From NCBI GenBank assembly GCA_030684755.1, contig JAUXXN010000443.1:1-16451 (forward strand): a stretch of 16,451 bases of DNA, written 5' to 3'. Shown here piece by piece: positions 1 to 7,103 of the stretch. Position 1 is the stretch's first letter, and every line of letters starts with the position of its first letter. A program made the position numbers and the translations under genes. This stretch comes from Hydrogenophaga sp. (GTDB lineage: Bacteria > Pseudomonadota > Gammaproteobacteria > Burkholderiales > Burkholderiaceae_C). Below the pieces are notes generated by a model, which made no database searches, was not told the origin of the DNA, and worked only from the letters and a program-made list of their open reading frames with translations.

Positions 1-1
1 C

Positions 2-796
2 GAAATGCACACCGCCATGCAGGCCGGCCCCATGGTGCGCAAGGGCGACATGAAGGCCAGCGCCTGGATCCAGGCCTATGAACGCAACAACGTGCTGGTG
101 GGCCTGAGCTGTGGCCTGCGCGGCAAGGCGCAAATCGGCAAAGGCATGTGGGCCATGCCCGACCTGATGGCCGCCATGCTGGAGCAAAAAATTGCCCACC
201 CCAAAGCTGGTGCCAACACCGCTTGGGTGCCCAGCCCCACCGGCGCCACCCTGCACGCCCTGCACTACCACCAGGTGCTGGTGTCCGACATCCAGAAAGA
301 AATGGAAAAGATCGACGCCAACGCCGAGCGCGACAACCTGCTCACCGGCCTGCTGACCATTCCCGTGAGCAGCAACCCGAACTGGACCGACGCCGAAAAA
401 CAAGCCGAGCTGGACAACAACGCCCAGGGCATTTTGGGCTACGTGGTGCGCTGGGTGGACCAGGGCGTGGGCTGCTCCAAGGTGCCCGACATCAACGACA
501 TCGGCCTGATGGAAGACCGCGCCACGCTGCGCATTTCCAGCCAGCACATGGCCAACTGGCTGCACCACGGCGTGGTGACCCAAGCGCAAATCACCGAAAC
601 CATGGAGCGCATGGCAGCCAAGGTGGACGGCCAAAACGCCGGCGACCCGCTGTACCAACCCATGGCAGGCAACTTTGACACCAGCATGGCCTACCAAGCC
701 GCTTGCGATTTGGTGTTCAAAGGCATGGCGCAACCCAGCGGCTACACCGAGCCGCTGCTGCACGCTTGGCGGTTGAAGGTGAAGGCGGCGGCCTGA
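2..796 (+). CDS. glcB: Malate synthase G, C-terminal part (5' end outside window)
   Basis: Condenses glyoxylate and acetyl-CoA to malate in the cytoplasm (glyoxylate bypass and glycolate use). The reading frame is open to the left edge, so only about the last 264 of roughly 720 residues are visible. The ATG at 5 is internal, not a start. The visible part holds family hallmarks: [11 protein letters not shown], the [16 protein letters not shown] segment, and [20 protein letters not shown]. In the last, the Cys codon is at 473-475 and the Asp of MEDR is at 515-517; the Asp corresponds to the catalytic base of malate synthase G. The end [17 protein letters not shown] through the final lysine-rich tail is normal for the family. 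A UUCG-loop terminator follows. The last 62 codons recur, diverged, at 5054-5236. Identification is firm. Confidence 0.96.
   Translation, partial: EMHTAMQAGPMVRKGDMKASAWIQAYERNNVLVGLSCGLRGKAQIGKGMWAMPDLMAAMLEQKIAHPKAGANTAWVPSPTGATLHALHYHQVLVSDIQKEMEKIDANAERDNLLTGLLTIPVSSNPNWTDAEKQAELDNNAQGILGYVVRWVDQGVGCSKVPDINDIGLMEDRATLRISSQHMANWLHHGVVTQAQITETMERMAAKVDGQNAGDPLYQPMAGNFDTSMAYQAACDLVFKGMAQPSGYTEPLLHAWRLKVKAAA
734..789 (+). repeat. 56-bp perfect direct repeat, left copy (in glcB)
   Basis: Identical to 5177-5232. It covers the codons for [18 protein letters not shown] at the very end of glcB. With the homologous flanks it belongs to a roughly 290-base block (611-906 compared with 5054-5342) that brackets the restriction-modification gene. 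Confidence 0.92.
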
Positions 797-810
797 TCCC
801 CGCATTCACT

Positions 811-831
811 CCCTCTCCCTCGGGGAGAGGG
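811..831. repeat. Dispersed GC-rich hairpin repeat, copy 1
   Basis: Nine-base inverted repeat CCCTCTCCC / GGGAGAGGG around a three-base loop, followed by CTGGGGTG. It lies just after the glcB stop. The same unit, partly deleted, follows the second glcB tail at 5252-5269. Short elements of this consensus are common between genes in many proteobacteria (general knowledge). Here it could act as an mRNA 3' stabiliser or simply be a mobile palindromic repeat. Confidence 0.6.
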
Positions 832-871
832 CTGGGGTGTGGGCTCCCCGCGAGCCCCTGACCCCGCTCAC

Positions 872-905
872 AAGCCAAACGGCGCCTTCGGGCGCCGTTT
901 GGCTT
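872..905 (+). terminator. Strong hairpin terminator of glcB
   Basis: Perfect 15-bp stem (872-886 with 891-905) closed by the extra-stable C(UUCG)G tetraloop. The arms end in AAG/CTT and only a short TTT follows, so the U-tract is weak, but the stem is very stable. It sits 75 bases after the glcB stop. Its inner stem AAACGGCGCC is the same as in the terminator at 5305-5342. Confidence 0.85.
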
Positions 906-906
906 T

Positions 907-1162
907 GGACGGCCGGCCACCGGTTTTGCTCAAAAAATAGGCAGCCAGATGATGAGCCGCATCACAAACTCCTGTTCTACACAGACTTATTCGGTTGTTG
1001 GGTTTCATTCTCCAAGCCGAAAAAAATGAACAAGAGACTCCGAAGTTGGGTCTTCCACTCGTTCGCCCTGAATAGAAGGGGGGCGAGGGTATCCCACAAG
1101 GTCGTCAGATGTCGACGGGTACCATCACAAGCTACGTCATTCAAAAAAGCTGAGTCAAACAT
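907..1162. other. Leader region of the restriction-modification gene
   Basis: Gene-free stretch between the glcB terminator and the defence gene, visibly richer in A and T than the flanks. No convincing sigma-70 promoter was found: the best pair, TTGCTC at 926-931 and GATGAT at 948-953 with a 16-base spacer, is weak. There is no controller-protein gene and no clear palindromic operator. The short ORFs that cross it on both strands resemble nothing known. A TGA at 1151-1153, in frame with the next gene, prevents any upstream extension of that gene. Confidence 0.4.
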
Positions 1163-4100
1163 ATGAACGAATGGGGATTCACCGGTGAAGTCAAGAGCTG
1201 GATCGATCAGATCGTCAAGCTCAACTCCAATCTCCCATTTGCTGGCGCAAGGGTCGAAGACGTTGGCAAAGGCTCCAAAAAGCGACGCGACCTGACATTG
1301 ATCGACCGCAACGGCGAAGCCATCATGACCGGCGAGGTCAAGCTGCCCGATGCGCCCGACGGAGGAAGCCCTTATCGGGCCGAAGTGGTCAAAGATGCCC
1401 AGCAAAAAGCGCTTCGCGCAGGCGTTAAATTTTTCTTCACTTGGAACGTGAATGAATGCGTGCTCTGGGAAACGGCGACTGCGGGCGCCGGACTAAAAGA
1501 CCGCGCCTACGAACGTTGGACCGTCGCCGCGCTGACCAATCGCGCGCAACTGGAGGCAGCCCCGGTACAGGCCAAAATTCATGAATGGTTGGTCGTCTTC
1601 TTGCATGAAGCGGCCCGGATACTGAAGTCCGGCAAGGTCGGAGGGGGACGCACGCCCGACGTGAAATTTGTCGAGGCACTGGAAGCCGCCCTCACCGTTC
1701 CCATTCGGCACACCCACGAAGCGTTGTCCAAGCGCTACGTGAGCAATCACAGCTTCAAGCGCGACCTGGATCAATGGATGGTCTCGCTCGGCTGGACCGT
1801 GGTGAGTGACGCAGACGGACTGCATAGCTTGCTGGAGCGTGCGGCCAAATTCGGTTGCTACCTGTTCGTCAATAAGCTGGTGTTCCACGAAGCGCTTCTG
1901 AAGAAGTACGGCAAGACCATGGCGCCGCTGAACGCGCCACCAGAAATCACCACTGGCAATGATCTGCAAATGCGCTTGCAGCATTTCTTCGCTGAAGCCA
2001 AACAGGTCACGGGCGACTACGAAACGATCTTCGGCGACGACCCCAAAGACATGGGGCGCCGCATCCCGTTCTACGCTGATGCCGCCGTGCAAGGCTGGCG
2101 CGGCCTGATCGACCAGATCCACGAATTCGACTTCTCCAAGCTCGACTACGAAGTGGTCGGCAGCATCTTTGAGCGCTTGATCGGCCCGGAGGAACGCCAC
2201 AAGTACGGCCAGTTCTACACCCGCGTCGAAGTGGTGGACCTGATTAACAGCTTTTGCATCCGCACAGGTGATGCCACGGTGCTGGACCCAGCGTGCGGTG
2301 GTGGAACGTTTCTGGTGCGGGCCTACGCCCGAAAGAAAGTGCTCGCAGAGAATCGCAACCACCGTGACTTATTGACCGATATCTACGGCACCGACATCTC
2401 ACAGTTCGCCGCACACCTGACCACCATGAACCTGGCCACCCGCGATCTGGTGGAGGACGAAAACTACCCACGCGTCGGGCGCTCAGACTTTTTCAACGTT
2501 CTGCCCGACTCACCCTTTGTGAAGCTGCCGCAGAAACTCAAGTCAGAAGGGCTTGGGATCAAGTACCAGAACATCTCCATCCCGCCACTGGATGCCGTGA
2601 TTGGCAATCCACCCTACGTCAGGCAAGAGGATATTCCCCGCGCCAAGAAAAAACCCAAAGACGGCGGCCCCGAGGTGGGAACAAAGGAGTTTTACAGCCG
2701 AAGAGTGGCTCAAATGGGCAACGCCAAGCTTTCGGGGCGCTCCGACCTGCATTGCTACTTCTGGCCCCACGCCACCACATTCTTAAAGCCTGACGGCATG
2801 CTCGGCTTCATCACATCCAGCCAATGGTTGGACGTGGAATACGGCTTTCACCTCCAACGCTGGTTGCTCCAGAACTTCGAGATACTGGCCGTGCTGGAAA
2901 GCCCGATAGAGCCGTGGTTCGTGGGTGCACGGGTAGCCACCACGGTCACGATTGCAAAGCGCTGTGACAACGCGGCCAAGAGAGCAGCGAATACGGTTCG
3001 CTTCATCCAGTTGAGAAAACCGCTGAGTGAACTACTGGAACACGACGACACCACTTTGGGTGCCGTGCTTGCAGCCGACGCGCTGCGGGACGAAATCCTG
3101 CAAATCTCGGAAGATGTGACGCACAGCCGGTACCGCGCCCGCTTGGTAAACCAAGGCCTGCTATGGCAAGAAGGCGTCGAGCTGGGCCGCATCATGCGCG
3201 GCGAGGACACCGCGCATGATGCGGACGGGGAAGAAACATCCGACGAGGGGTCGGACACGCACAAGGCTGCGGACGACTACTACGGTGGCAAATGGGGTGT
3301 CTACGTCCGGGCTCCGGATCTTTGGTTTGAACTTTCAGATGAATTCGGCGAGCGCTTCTGTTCGTTTGGCCAGTTGACTGAAGTTCGCCGAGGAATCACG
3401 ACAGGAAAAGACGAGTTCTTCTATCCAAAAGATGCCACTGCGATAAGTCTTGCGACTTTCGCTGATCCGGTCGGCTTCGAACACGAGTACGGAGTACCGC
3501 GCGCTCAAGTCGCAAGTGGCAACATCAAGCTGGTTCTCGCCGGAGAGAAACGCGGCGAACTGCACGCCATCGAATCCGAGTACCTTGAACCCGAGGTCCA
3601 CAGCCTCATGGAAGTCAAAGGCTTCGTCGCGCGTGCGAGCGACTGCTCTCGATTGATCTTCCTCGCACCATCGCCCAAGAGTACGCTGAAGAAATGGGCC
3701 AAGTCGTATGTGAAGTGGGGAGAAGAACGGGGCGTTCACCTAGGCTCCACTTGCGCACAGCGGGTGACCAAGGATAAGGAGTGGTTCGACCTGACGGGAC
3801 ATCGGCGTGGCGTCGCCTATTGGCCCAAGGCACAGCAGTACAAACACGCCGTACCGCTCAACAGCGACAACCTGCAAGCCAACTGCAACCTATACGATTT
3901 GTTCCCTGTGGAAGGCGTCAGTGGCAAAGCGCTCGCAGCGCTGCTGAACAGCACGCTGGTCATTCTGGCTAAGCATCAATTTGGTCGGCCTGTGGGCGTC
4001 GAGGGCAATCTGAAGACAGAAATCGTCGATGTTTCGATGATGCTCGTTCCCGACCTTAGGCTCGCACCTCGCAAAATGATCCTGTCATTGGAAGCGGCCA

Positions 4101-4876
4101 TGGATGCACTGGCCGAACGCGAACCCAAACAGCTTCTTTCAGAACGTCGACTCAGAACCATGGCGTTCGAAAAATCGGGCAAGCATGCAGAACTGGAACT
4201 GCTGGCGGACAACTGCGAACTGGACATGCCAGACCGCCGCGCACTTGATCACAAGGTACTTGAACTGCTCGGTGTCAAGTCGAAGAAGGAGCGGGACGAG
4301 TGGATCAACCGGCTGTACGAGTACCTTCGCCAGTTTTTTGAAGAAACCCGCCGCAAGGAAGAGCAGGCGATCGTCAACAAGAACACCACCAAGCGCAAAG
4401 GTGCCGTGAGTCCGCAAGACTTGGCAATGCAGCTGGCGGCTGAGCTCAACACACAAGAGCCCCACCTGTTCCGCTCGTACAAAGATTTCTTCAACGAATC
4501 AGGCGTCGGCGACAGCTGGATTGCACGAGAAGTGCCAGCCGATGGAGCGCCAGAGGTGCACGCCGATCTGCACGACGTGGGTGTGCGCTTCATGCGCGGC
4601 AAAAAACAAACCGAGTTCGTTCGCATGCCCTCGGAATCTCACGCCGAGCTGGCCGTGGTGGCGATCCGGGAAATGCGCCGGGAGACAGTGCAACTGCCCC
4701 GTAATGACATGTCTTGCGTCAACCTGCTTCGAGACTACCAAGCTTTCTTGGAAAAGCGCGACCAGCGCTTGCGCAACGCTATCGCTGAACGCGTTGCAGA
4801 CGAAGAGATCCAGTCCAGCGTGTTCGGTTTGTTGGTCGATCATGTCCGCAAAGGTGCAAAGGCTCCCGGTCTCTGA
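1163..4876 (+). CDS. Solitary type IIG-like restriction-modification enzyme (PD-(D/E)XK nuclease + N6-adenine methyltransferase + specificity region)
   Basis: 1237 residues; probably methylates adenine in a specific DNA sequence and cuts unmodified DNA. Visible domains, in order: an N-terminal region with D43 and the triplet E58-V59-K60, the pattern of a PD-(D/E)XK nuclease; a helical region with KYGQFYT at 347-353; SAM-binding motif I DPACGGGTF at 375-383; catalytic motif IV NPPY at 482-485; a very acidic linker at about 681-706; a target-recognition segment starting near KWG at 710 and RRGITTGKDEFF at 742-753; and a C-terminal helical, charged region of unknown role. The architecture matches Eco57I-like single-chain enzymes. 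The ATG at 1163 is the first start after an in-frame TGA, and its ribosome site is poor. No separate methylase, specificity or controller gene is nearby. The gene is bracketed by two glcB tails, which suggests acquisition. The alternative, a BREX PglX-type methylase, is less likely because of the nuclease motif and the lack of BREX neighbours. Confidence 0.87.
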   Translation: MNEWGFTGEVKSWIDQIVKLNSNLPFAGARVEDVGKGSKKRRDLTLIDRNGEAIMTGEVKLPDAPDGGSPYRAEVVKDAQQKALRAGVKFFFTWNVNECVLWETATAGAGLKDRAYERWTVAALTNRAQLEAAPVQAKIHEWLVVFLHEAARILKSGKVGGGRTPDVKFVEALEAALTVPIRHTHEALSKRYVSNHSFKRDLDQWMVSLGWTVVSDADGLHSLLERAAKFGCYLFVNKLVFHEALLKKYGKTMAPLNAPPEITTGNDLQMRLQHFFAEAKQVTGDYETIFGDDPKDMGRRIPFYADAAVQGWRGLIDQIHEFDFSKLDYEVVGSIFERLIGPEERHKYGQFYTRVEVVDLINSFCIRTGDATVLDPACGGGTFLVRAYARKKVLAENRNHRDLLTDIYGTDISQFAAHLTTMNLATRDLVEDENYPRVGRSDFFNVLPDSPFVKLPQKLKSEGLGIKYQNISIPPLDAVIGNPPYVRQEDIPRAKKKPKDGGPEVGTKEFYSRRVAQMGNAKLSGRSDLHCYFWPHATTFLKPDGMLGFITSSQWLDVEYGFHLQRWLLQNFEILAVLESPIEPWFVGARVATTVTIAKRCDNAAKRAANTVRFIQLRKPLSELLEHDDTTLGAVLAADALRDEILQISEDVTHSRYRARLVNQGLLWQEGVELGRIMRGEDTAHDADGEETSDEGSDTHKAADDYYGGKWGVYVRAPDLWFELSDEFGERFCSFGQLTEVRRGITTGKDEFFYPKDATAISLATFADPVGFEHEYGVPRAQVASGNIKLVLAGEKRGELHAIESEYLEPEVHSLMEVKGFVARASDCSRLIFLAPSPKSTLKKWAKSYVKWGEERGVHLGSTCAQRVTKDKEWFDLTGHRRGVAYWPKAQQYKHAVPLNSDNLQANCNLYDLFPVEGVSGKALAALLNSTLVILAKHQFGRPVGVEGNLKTEIVDVSMMLVPDLRLAPRKMILSLEAAMDALAEREPKQLLSERRLRTMAFEKSGKHAELELLADNCELDMPDRRALDHKVLELLGVKSKKERDEWINRLYEYLRQFFEETRRKEEQAIVNKNTTKRKGAVSPQDLAMQLAAELNTQEPHLFRSYKDFFNESGVGDSWIAREVPADGAPEVHADLHDVGVRFMRGKKQTEFVRMPSESHAELAVVAIREMRRETVQLPRNDMSCVNLLRDYQAFLEKRDQRLRNAIAERVADEEIQSSVFGLLVDHVRKGAKAPGL

Positions 4877-4899
4877 GTCGCAAGGCGAAGGCGGCGCGC

Positions 4900-5052
4900 T
4901 CAGCGACCGGTGAATGCCGCAGCCCGTTTCGCCACAAACGACGCTACGCCCTCTTTCGCGTCTTCGCTGTTCGCCAGCCGCTGCTGCACGGTGTCGAAAT
5001 CGGCCATGGCGGCCAGCGGGCCTTGCTCGGCCGACTTGAGCGCGTTGATCCG
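4900..5052 (-). pseudogene. Enoyl-CoA hydratase, C-terminal fragment
   Basis: On the minus strand the last ~50 codons read [20 protein letters not shown], then [17 protein letters not shown], and end AAFTGR with a TGA at 4902-4900. The [11 protein letters not shown]...KR...FTGR ending is characteristic of enoyl-CoA hydratase/isomerase (crotonase) family proteins. Everything upstream of about 5052, including the CoA-binding and catalytic region, is missing and is replaced by antisense of the second glcB tail. It cannot make an enzyme. It is convergent with the restriction-modification gene, whose stop is only 23 bases away. That suggests the two were convergent neighbours in a donor genome and moved together. 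The family assignment rests on the tail only. Confidence 0.62.
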
Positions 5053-5053
5053 G

Positions 5054-5236
5054 GTGGCCGCCAAAGTGGACGGCCAGAACGCAGGCGACCCGCTGTACCA
5101 ACCCATGGCGGGCAACTTTGCCACCAGCATGGCCTACCAGGCCGCGTGTGACCTGGTGTTCAAAGGCTTGGCCCAGCCCAGCGGCTACACCGAGCCGCTG
5201 CTGCACGCTTGGCGGTTGAAGGTGAAGGCGGCTTGA
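5054..5236 (+). pseudogene. glcB: Second, truncated copy of the malate synthase G 3' end
   Basis: Encodes about the last 60 residues of malate synthase G ([20 protein letters not shown] onward). It aligns codon for codon with 611-796 at an offset of 4443 bases. I count about 15 mismatches in some 177 aligned bases, most at third codon positions; only three change the residue (M to V, D to A, M to L). The final 56 bases before the stop region are identical. The copy ends one codon shorter. It lacks the catalytic Cys and Asp region and has no start codon of its own, so it is not functional. The mainly synonymous differences mean that it diverged while part of a working gene, in another strain or lineage, rather than decaying in place. 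Confidence 0.9.
5177..5232 (+). repeat. 56-bp perfect direct repeat, right copy (in glcB fragment)
   Basis: Identical to 734-789. The repeat could serve as a substrate for RecA-mediated loss of the whole intervening segment, which would restore a single glcB tail. Confidence 0.92.
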
Positions 5237-5251
5237 AGTCTCCGCATTAAC

Positions 5252-5269
5252 GCCCTCCTGGGAGAGGGC
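5252..5269. repeat. Dispersed GC-rich hairpin repeat, shortened copy 2
   Basis: GCCCTC / GAGGGC stem with the flank GGGAGAGGGCTGGGGTGAGGG. It is the counterpart of 811-831 but has lost part of its left arm. It stands at the same place relative to the second glcB stop, so the homology of the two blocks extends past the coding sequence. Confidence 0.55.
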
Positions 5270-5304
5270 TGGGGTGAGGGCACTCTGCGAACCCATTTCT
5301 CACT

Positions 5305-5342
5305 CATGAAAAAACGGCGCCTTTAGGCGCCGTTTTTTCATG
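5305..5342. terminator. Bidirectional rho-independent terminator
   Basis: Perfect 17-bp stem (5305-5321 with 5326-5342) with loop TTTA. It contains an A6 tract on the left arm and a T6 tract on the right arm after the GC core ACGGCGCC / GGCGCCGT, so it can end transcripts from either side. It terminates the remnant glcB tail and insulates the c-di-GMP genes. The GC core is shared with the terminator at 872-905. Confidence 0.9.
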
Positions 5343-5496
5343 GAAATTCACAGACAGTCACCGAATGACATCACACACCCCAGCAAAAAACCACATTCAT
5401 GCCGACCGTTTGCGAGCCCCCTGCGTGGGCCTGCCTTTGCACACACCGCCAAAAACAACAACAATGGTTTGGGTTCGTTGAATAACAAATAAAACC
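5343..5496. other. Upstream region of the diguanylate cyclase gene
   Basis: 154 bases between the terminator and the next start, with an A-rich segment near the gene. The only promoter-like pair is TTGCAC at 5437-5442 and AACAAT at 5460-5465 (17-base spacer), which is weak. There is no Shine-Dalgarno sequence before the ATG at 5497. No riboswitch-like fold was recognised. Confidence 0.3.
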
Positions 5497-7071
5497 ATGC
5501 ACATCCCCACCATCTTTGCCGTCATGACATTGGTCTCCGCCGTCATGGCGTTGTCATTGACCATCGCGGCCTGGAAAAAATACCCCGATCTTCAAGCTTG
5601 GGCAGCGGCCTTGGGCCTACAGGGGGTGGGGTATTCGTTTTTTGTCCTGCGCGCCTCCATGCCCGAAGGCTGGTCTATCGTGCTGGGCAATGGGGCCGTG
5701 AGTGCATCCATGGCGTTGTATGCCTATGGCCTGTACCGGTTTGCCAACCGCGCACCCAACCGACTCGCGCTGTATGTGCCCATGGCGCTGGTGCTGGCTG
5801 TCAACCTGGTGTGGCTGCACGACCTGCATACGCGTTTTTTGCTGCATTCTGTGCTGTACGCCGGGCAAGCCTGCTTGCTGGTGGTGCTGCTGCACCGGTG
5901 CCGCACCCTCGGCACCCGGCGTGGTGCGCTGATTTTGGGCGTGGGCGTGGCGCTCTTCATACTGGTCATGCTGAGCCGCTTTGTGGCGGTGTCCACCGGT
6001 TGGATCAACCTAGCTGCCTACAACGAATCCAATGCCGTGCAGGCGGTCACTTTTCTGATCTCGCTCACCAGCACCCTGATGCTGTCGGTGGGCATTTTGC
6101 TGATGATGCAACAGCGCGCTGAAGACCGGCTGGCGGTCAGTGAGCACCATTACCGCCTGTTGGTTGACGCGGCGACCGAATGCATTTGTATTGTGCAAGG
6201 CGGCATCATCCGCTTCGCCAACCCGCGCATGCACCAATTGCTGGGCTATGCCCCTGGCGCTCTGCCGGGCACCGCCATTCAAAGCTTGGTGCTGGCAGAC
6301 GACTGGCCCATGGTGCAACACAACCACCAGCAAAGGCTGACCGGACAGGGCGACGATCTGAAATACCCCACCCGCATGAACACCCTTCATGCCGGGGTGC
6401 GCTGGTTTGAAATCAGTGGTGTGCGCATCGAATGGCAGGGGCAAGTGGCCACACTCAACTTCTTGAACGACATCACCCAACGCCACCACATGGAAGAAAC
6501 CATCAAAGGCCTGGCCTACCATGACACCCTGACCCACCTGCCCAACCGCCGCCTGCTGCTGGACAGATTGGGCCAAGCGCAAATCAGCACCTTGCGCAAC
6601 AACACCTGGGCGGGGCTGGTGTTTCTGGATCTGGACCGTTTCAAAATTTTGAACGATACCCATGGCCACCGCGCAGGCGACCTGTTGCTGGTGGAAGTGG
6701 CCCGCCGGCTGGTCGGCTGTGTGCGCGGCATCGACACCGTGGCCCGCTTGGGAGGCGACGAGTTTGTGGTGCTGCTGTGCGACTTGGGCAACACCAGCGA
6801 GCAAGCCCGTGAAGCGGCGCACCATGTGGCCCAAAAAATGCTAAGCGCTCTCGCCCAATCCTACCGGTTGACCCAGGAAGAAGCTCCCCACGCGGTGGTG
6901 GAACACCAATGCAGCGCCAGCGCCGGGCTGGTGCTGTTCACCGGCCACACCACAGCGGCTGAAGCCCTGCTGGAGCAGGCCGATGCCGCCATGTATGCCG
7001 CCAAGAAAGCCGGTCGCAATCAGGTTTGCATGCACACGCCAAACACCCCAGAGCCGCCTGCCGCCCACTAA
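5497..7071 (+). CDS. Membrane-anchored PAS-GGDEF diguanylate cyclase
   Basis: 524 residues; makes cyclic di-GMP from two GTP at the inner membrane. The first ~205 residues form about seven hydrophobic segments (near 4-24, 33-52, 61-80, 91-108, 115-133, 143-163, 183-204) with a short basic tail, an uncharacterised multi-pass sensor. A PAS fold follows (about 215-330; SEHHYRLLVDAA, FANPRMHQLLGY). The GGDEF domain runs from about 335 to 510, with DTLTHLPNRR at 343-352 and the intact signature GGDEF at 419-423. RGID at 410-413 lies five residues before the signature, a canonical RxxD product-inhibition site. The ATG at 5497 follows an in-frame TGA (5479-5481) and has no obvious ribosome site. The next gene starts 32 bases after this stop, so the pair is probably co-transcribed. 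The membrane ligand is unknown. Confidence 0.93.
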   Translation: MHIPTIFAVMTLVSAVMALSLTIAAWKKYPDLQAWAAALGLQGVGYSFFVLRASMPEGWSIVLGNGAVSASMALYAYGLYRFANRAPNRLALYVPMALVLAVNLVWLHDLHTRFLLHSVLYAGQACLLVVLLHRCRTLGTRRGALILGVGVALFILVMLSRFVAVSTGWINLAAYNESNAVQAVTFLISLTSTLMLSVGILLMMQQRAEDRLAVSEHHYRLLVDAATECICIVQGGIIRFANPRMHQLLGYAPGALPGTAIQSLVLADDWPMVQHNHQQRLTGQGDDLKYPTRMNTLHAGVRWFEISGVRIEWQGQVATLNFLNDITQRHHMEETIKGLAYHDTLTHLPNRRLLLDRLGQAQISTLRNNTWAGLVFLDLDRFKILNDTHGHRAGDLLLVEVARRLVGCVRGIDTVARLGGDEFVVLLCDLGNTSEQAREAAHHVAQKMLSALAQSYRLTQEEAPHAVVEHQCSASAGLVLFTGHTTAAEALLEQADAAMYAAKKAGRNQVCMHTPNTPEPPAAH

Positions 7072-7103
7072 ACTCGACGGCTCGCACCACCCTCCGACGA
7101 ACC

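Noticed and set aside
837..1166. Plus-strand frame of 109 codons upstream of the restriction gene, possible controller protein
   Set aside because: It begins inside the glcB terminator, its residue mix is not protein-like, and it has no helix-turn-helix. It is not a controller gene.
977..1405. Minus-strand open frame of 142 codons over the start of the restriction gene
   Set aside because: It overlaps the N-terminal nuclease motif region of the real gene, and no family is recognisable in its translation.
797..5496. Search for an integrase, transposase or terminal inverted repeats around the restriction gene
   Set aside because: None was seen. The glcB tails are direct, diverged repeats rather than the short identical target duplications of a transposon, so no mobile-element feature is called.
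7026..7103. N-terminal extension of the GGDEF-EAL protein from an ATG at 7026
   Set aside because: It would overlap the previous gene by 46 bases and put 26 charged residues before a clear signal peptide. The ATG at 7104 is much more likely.
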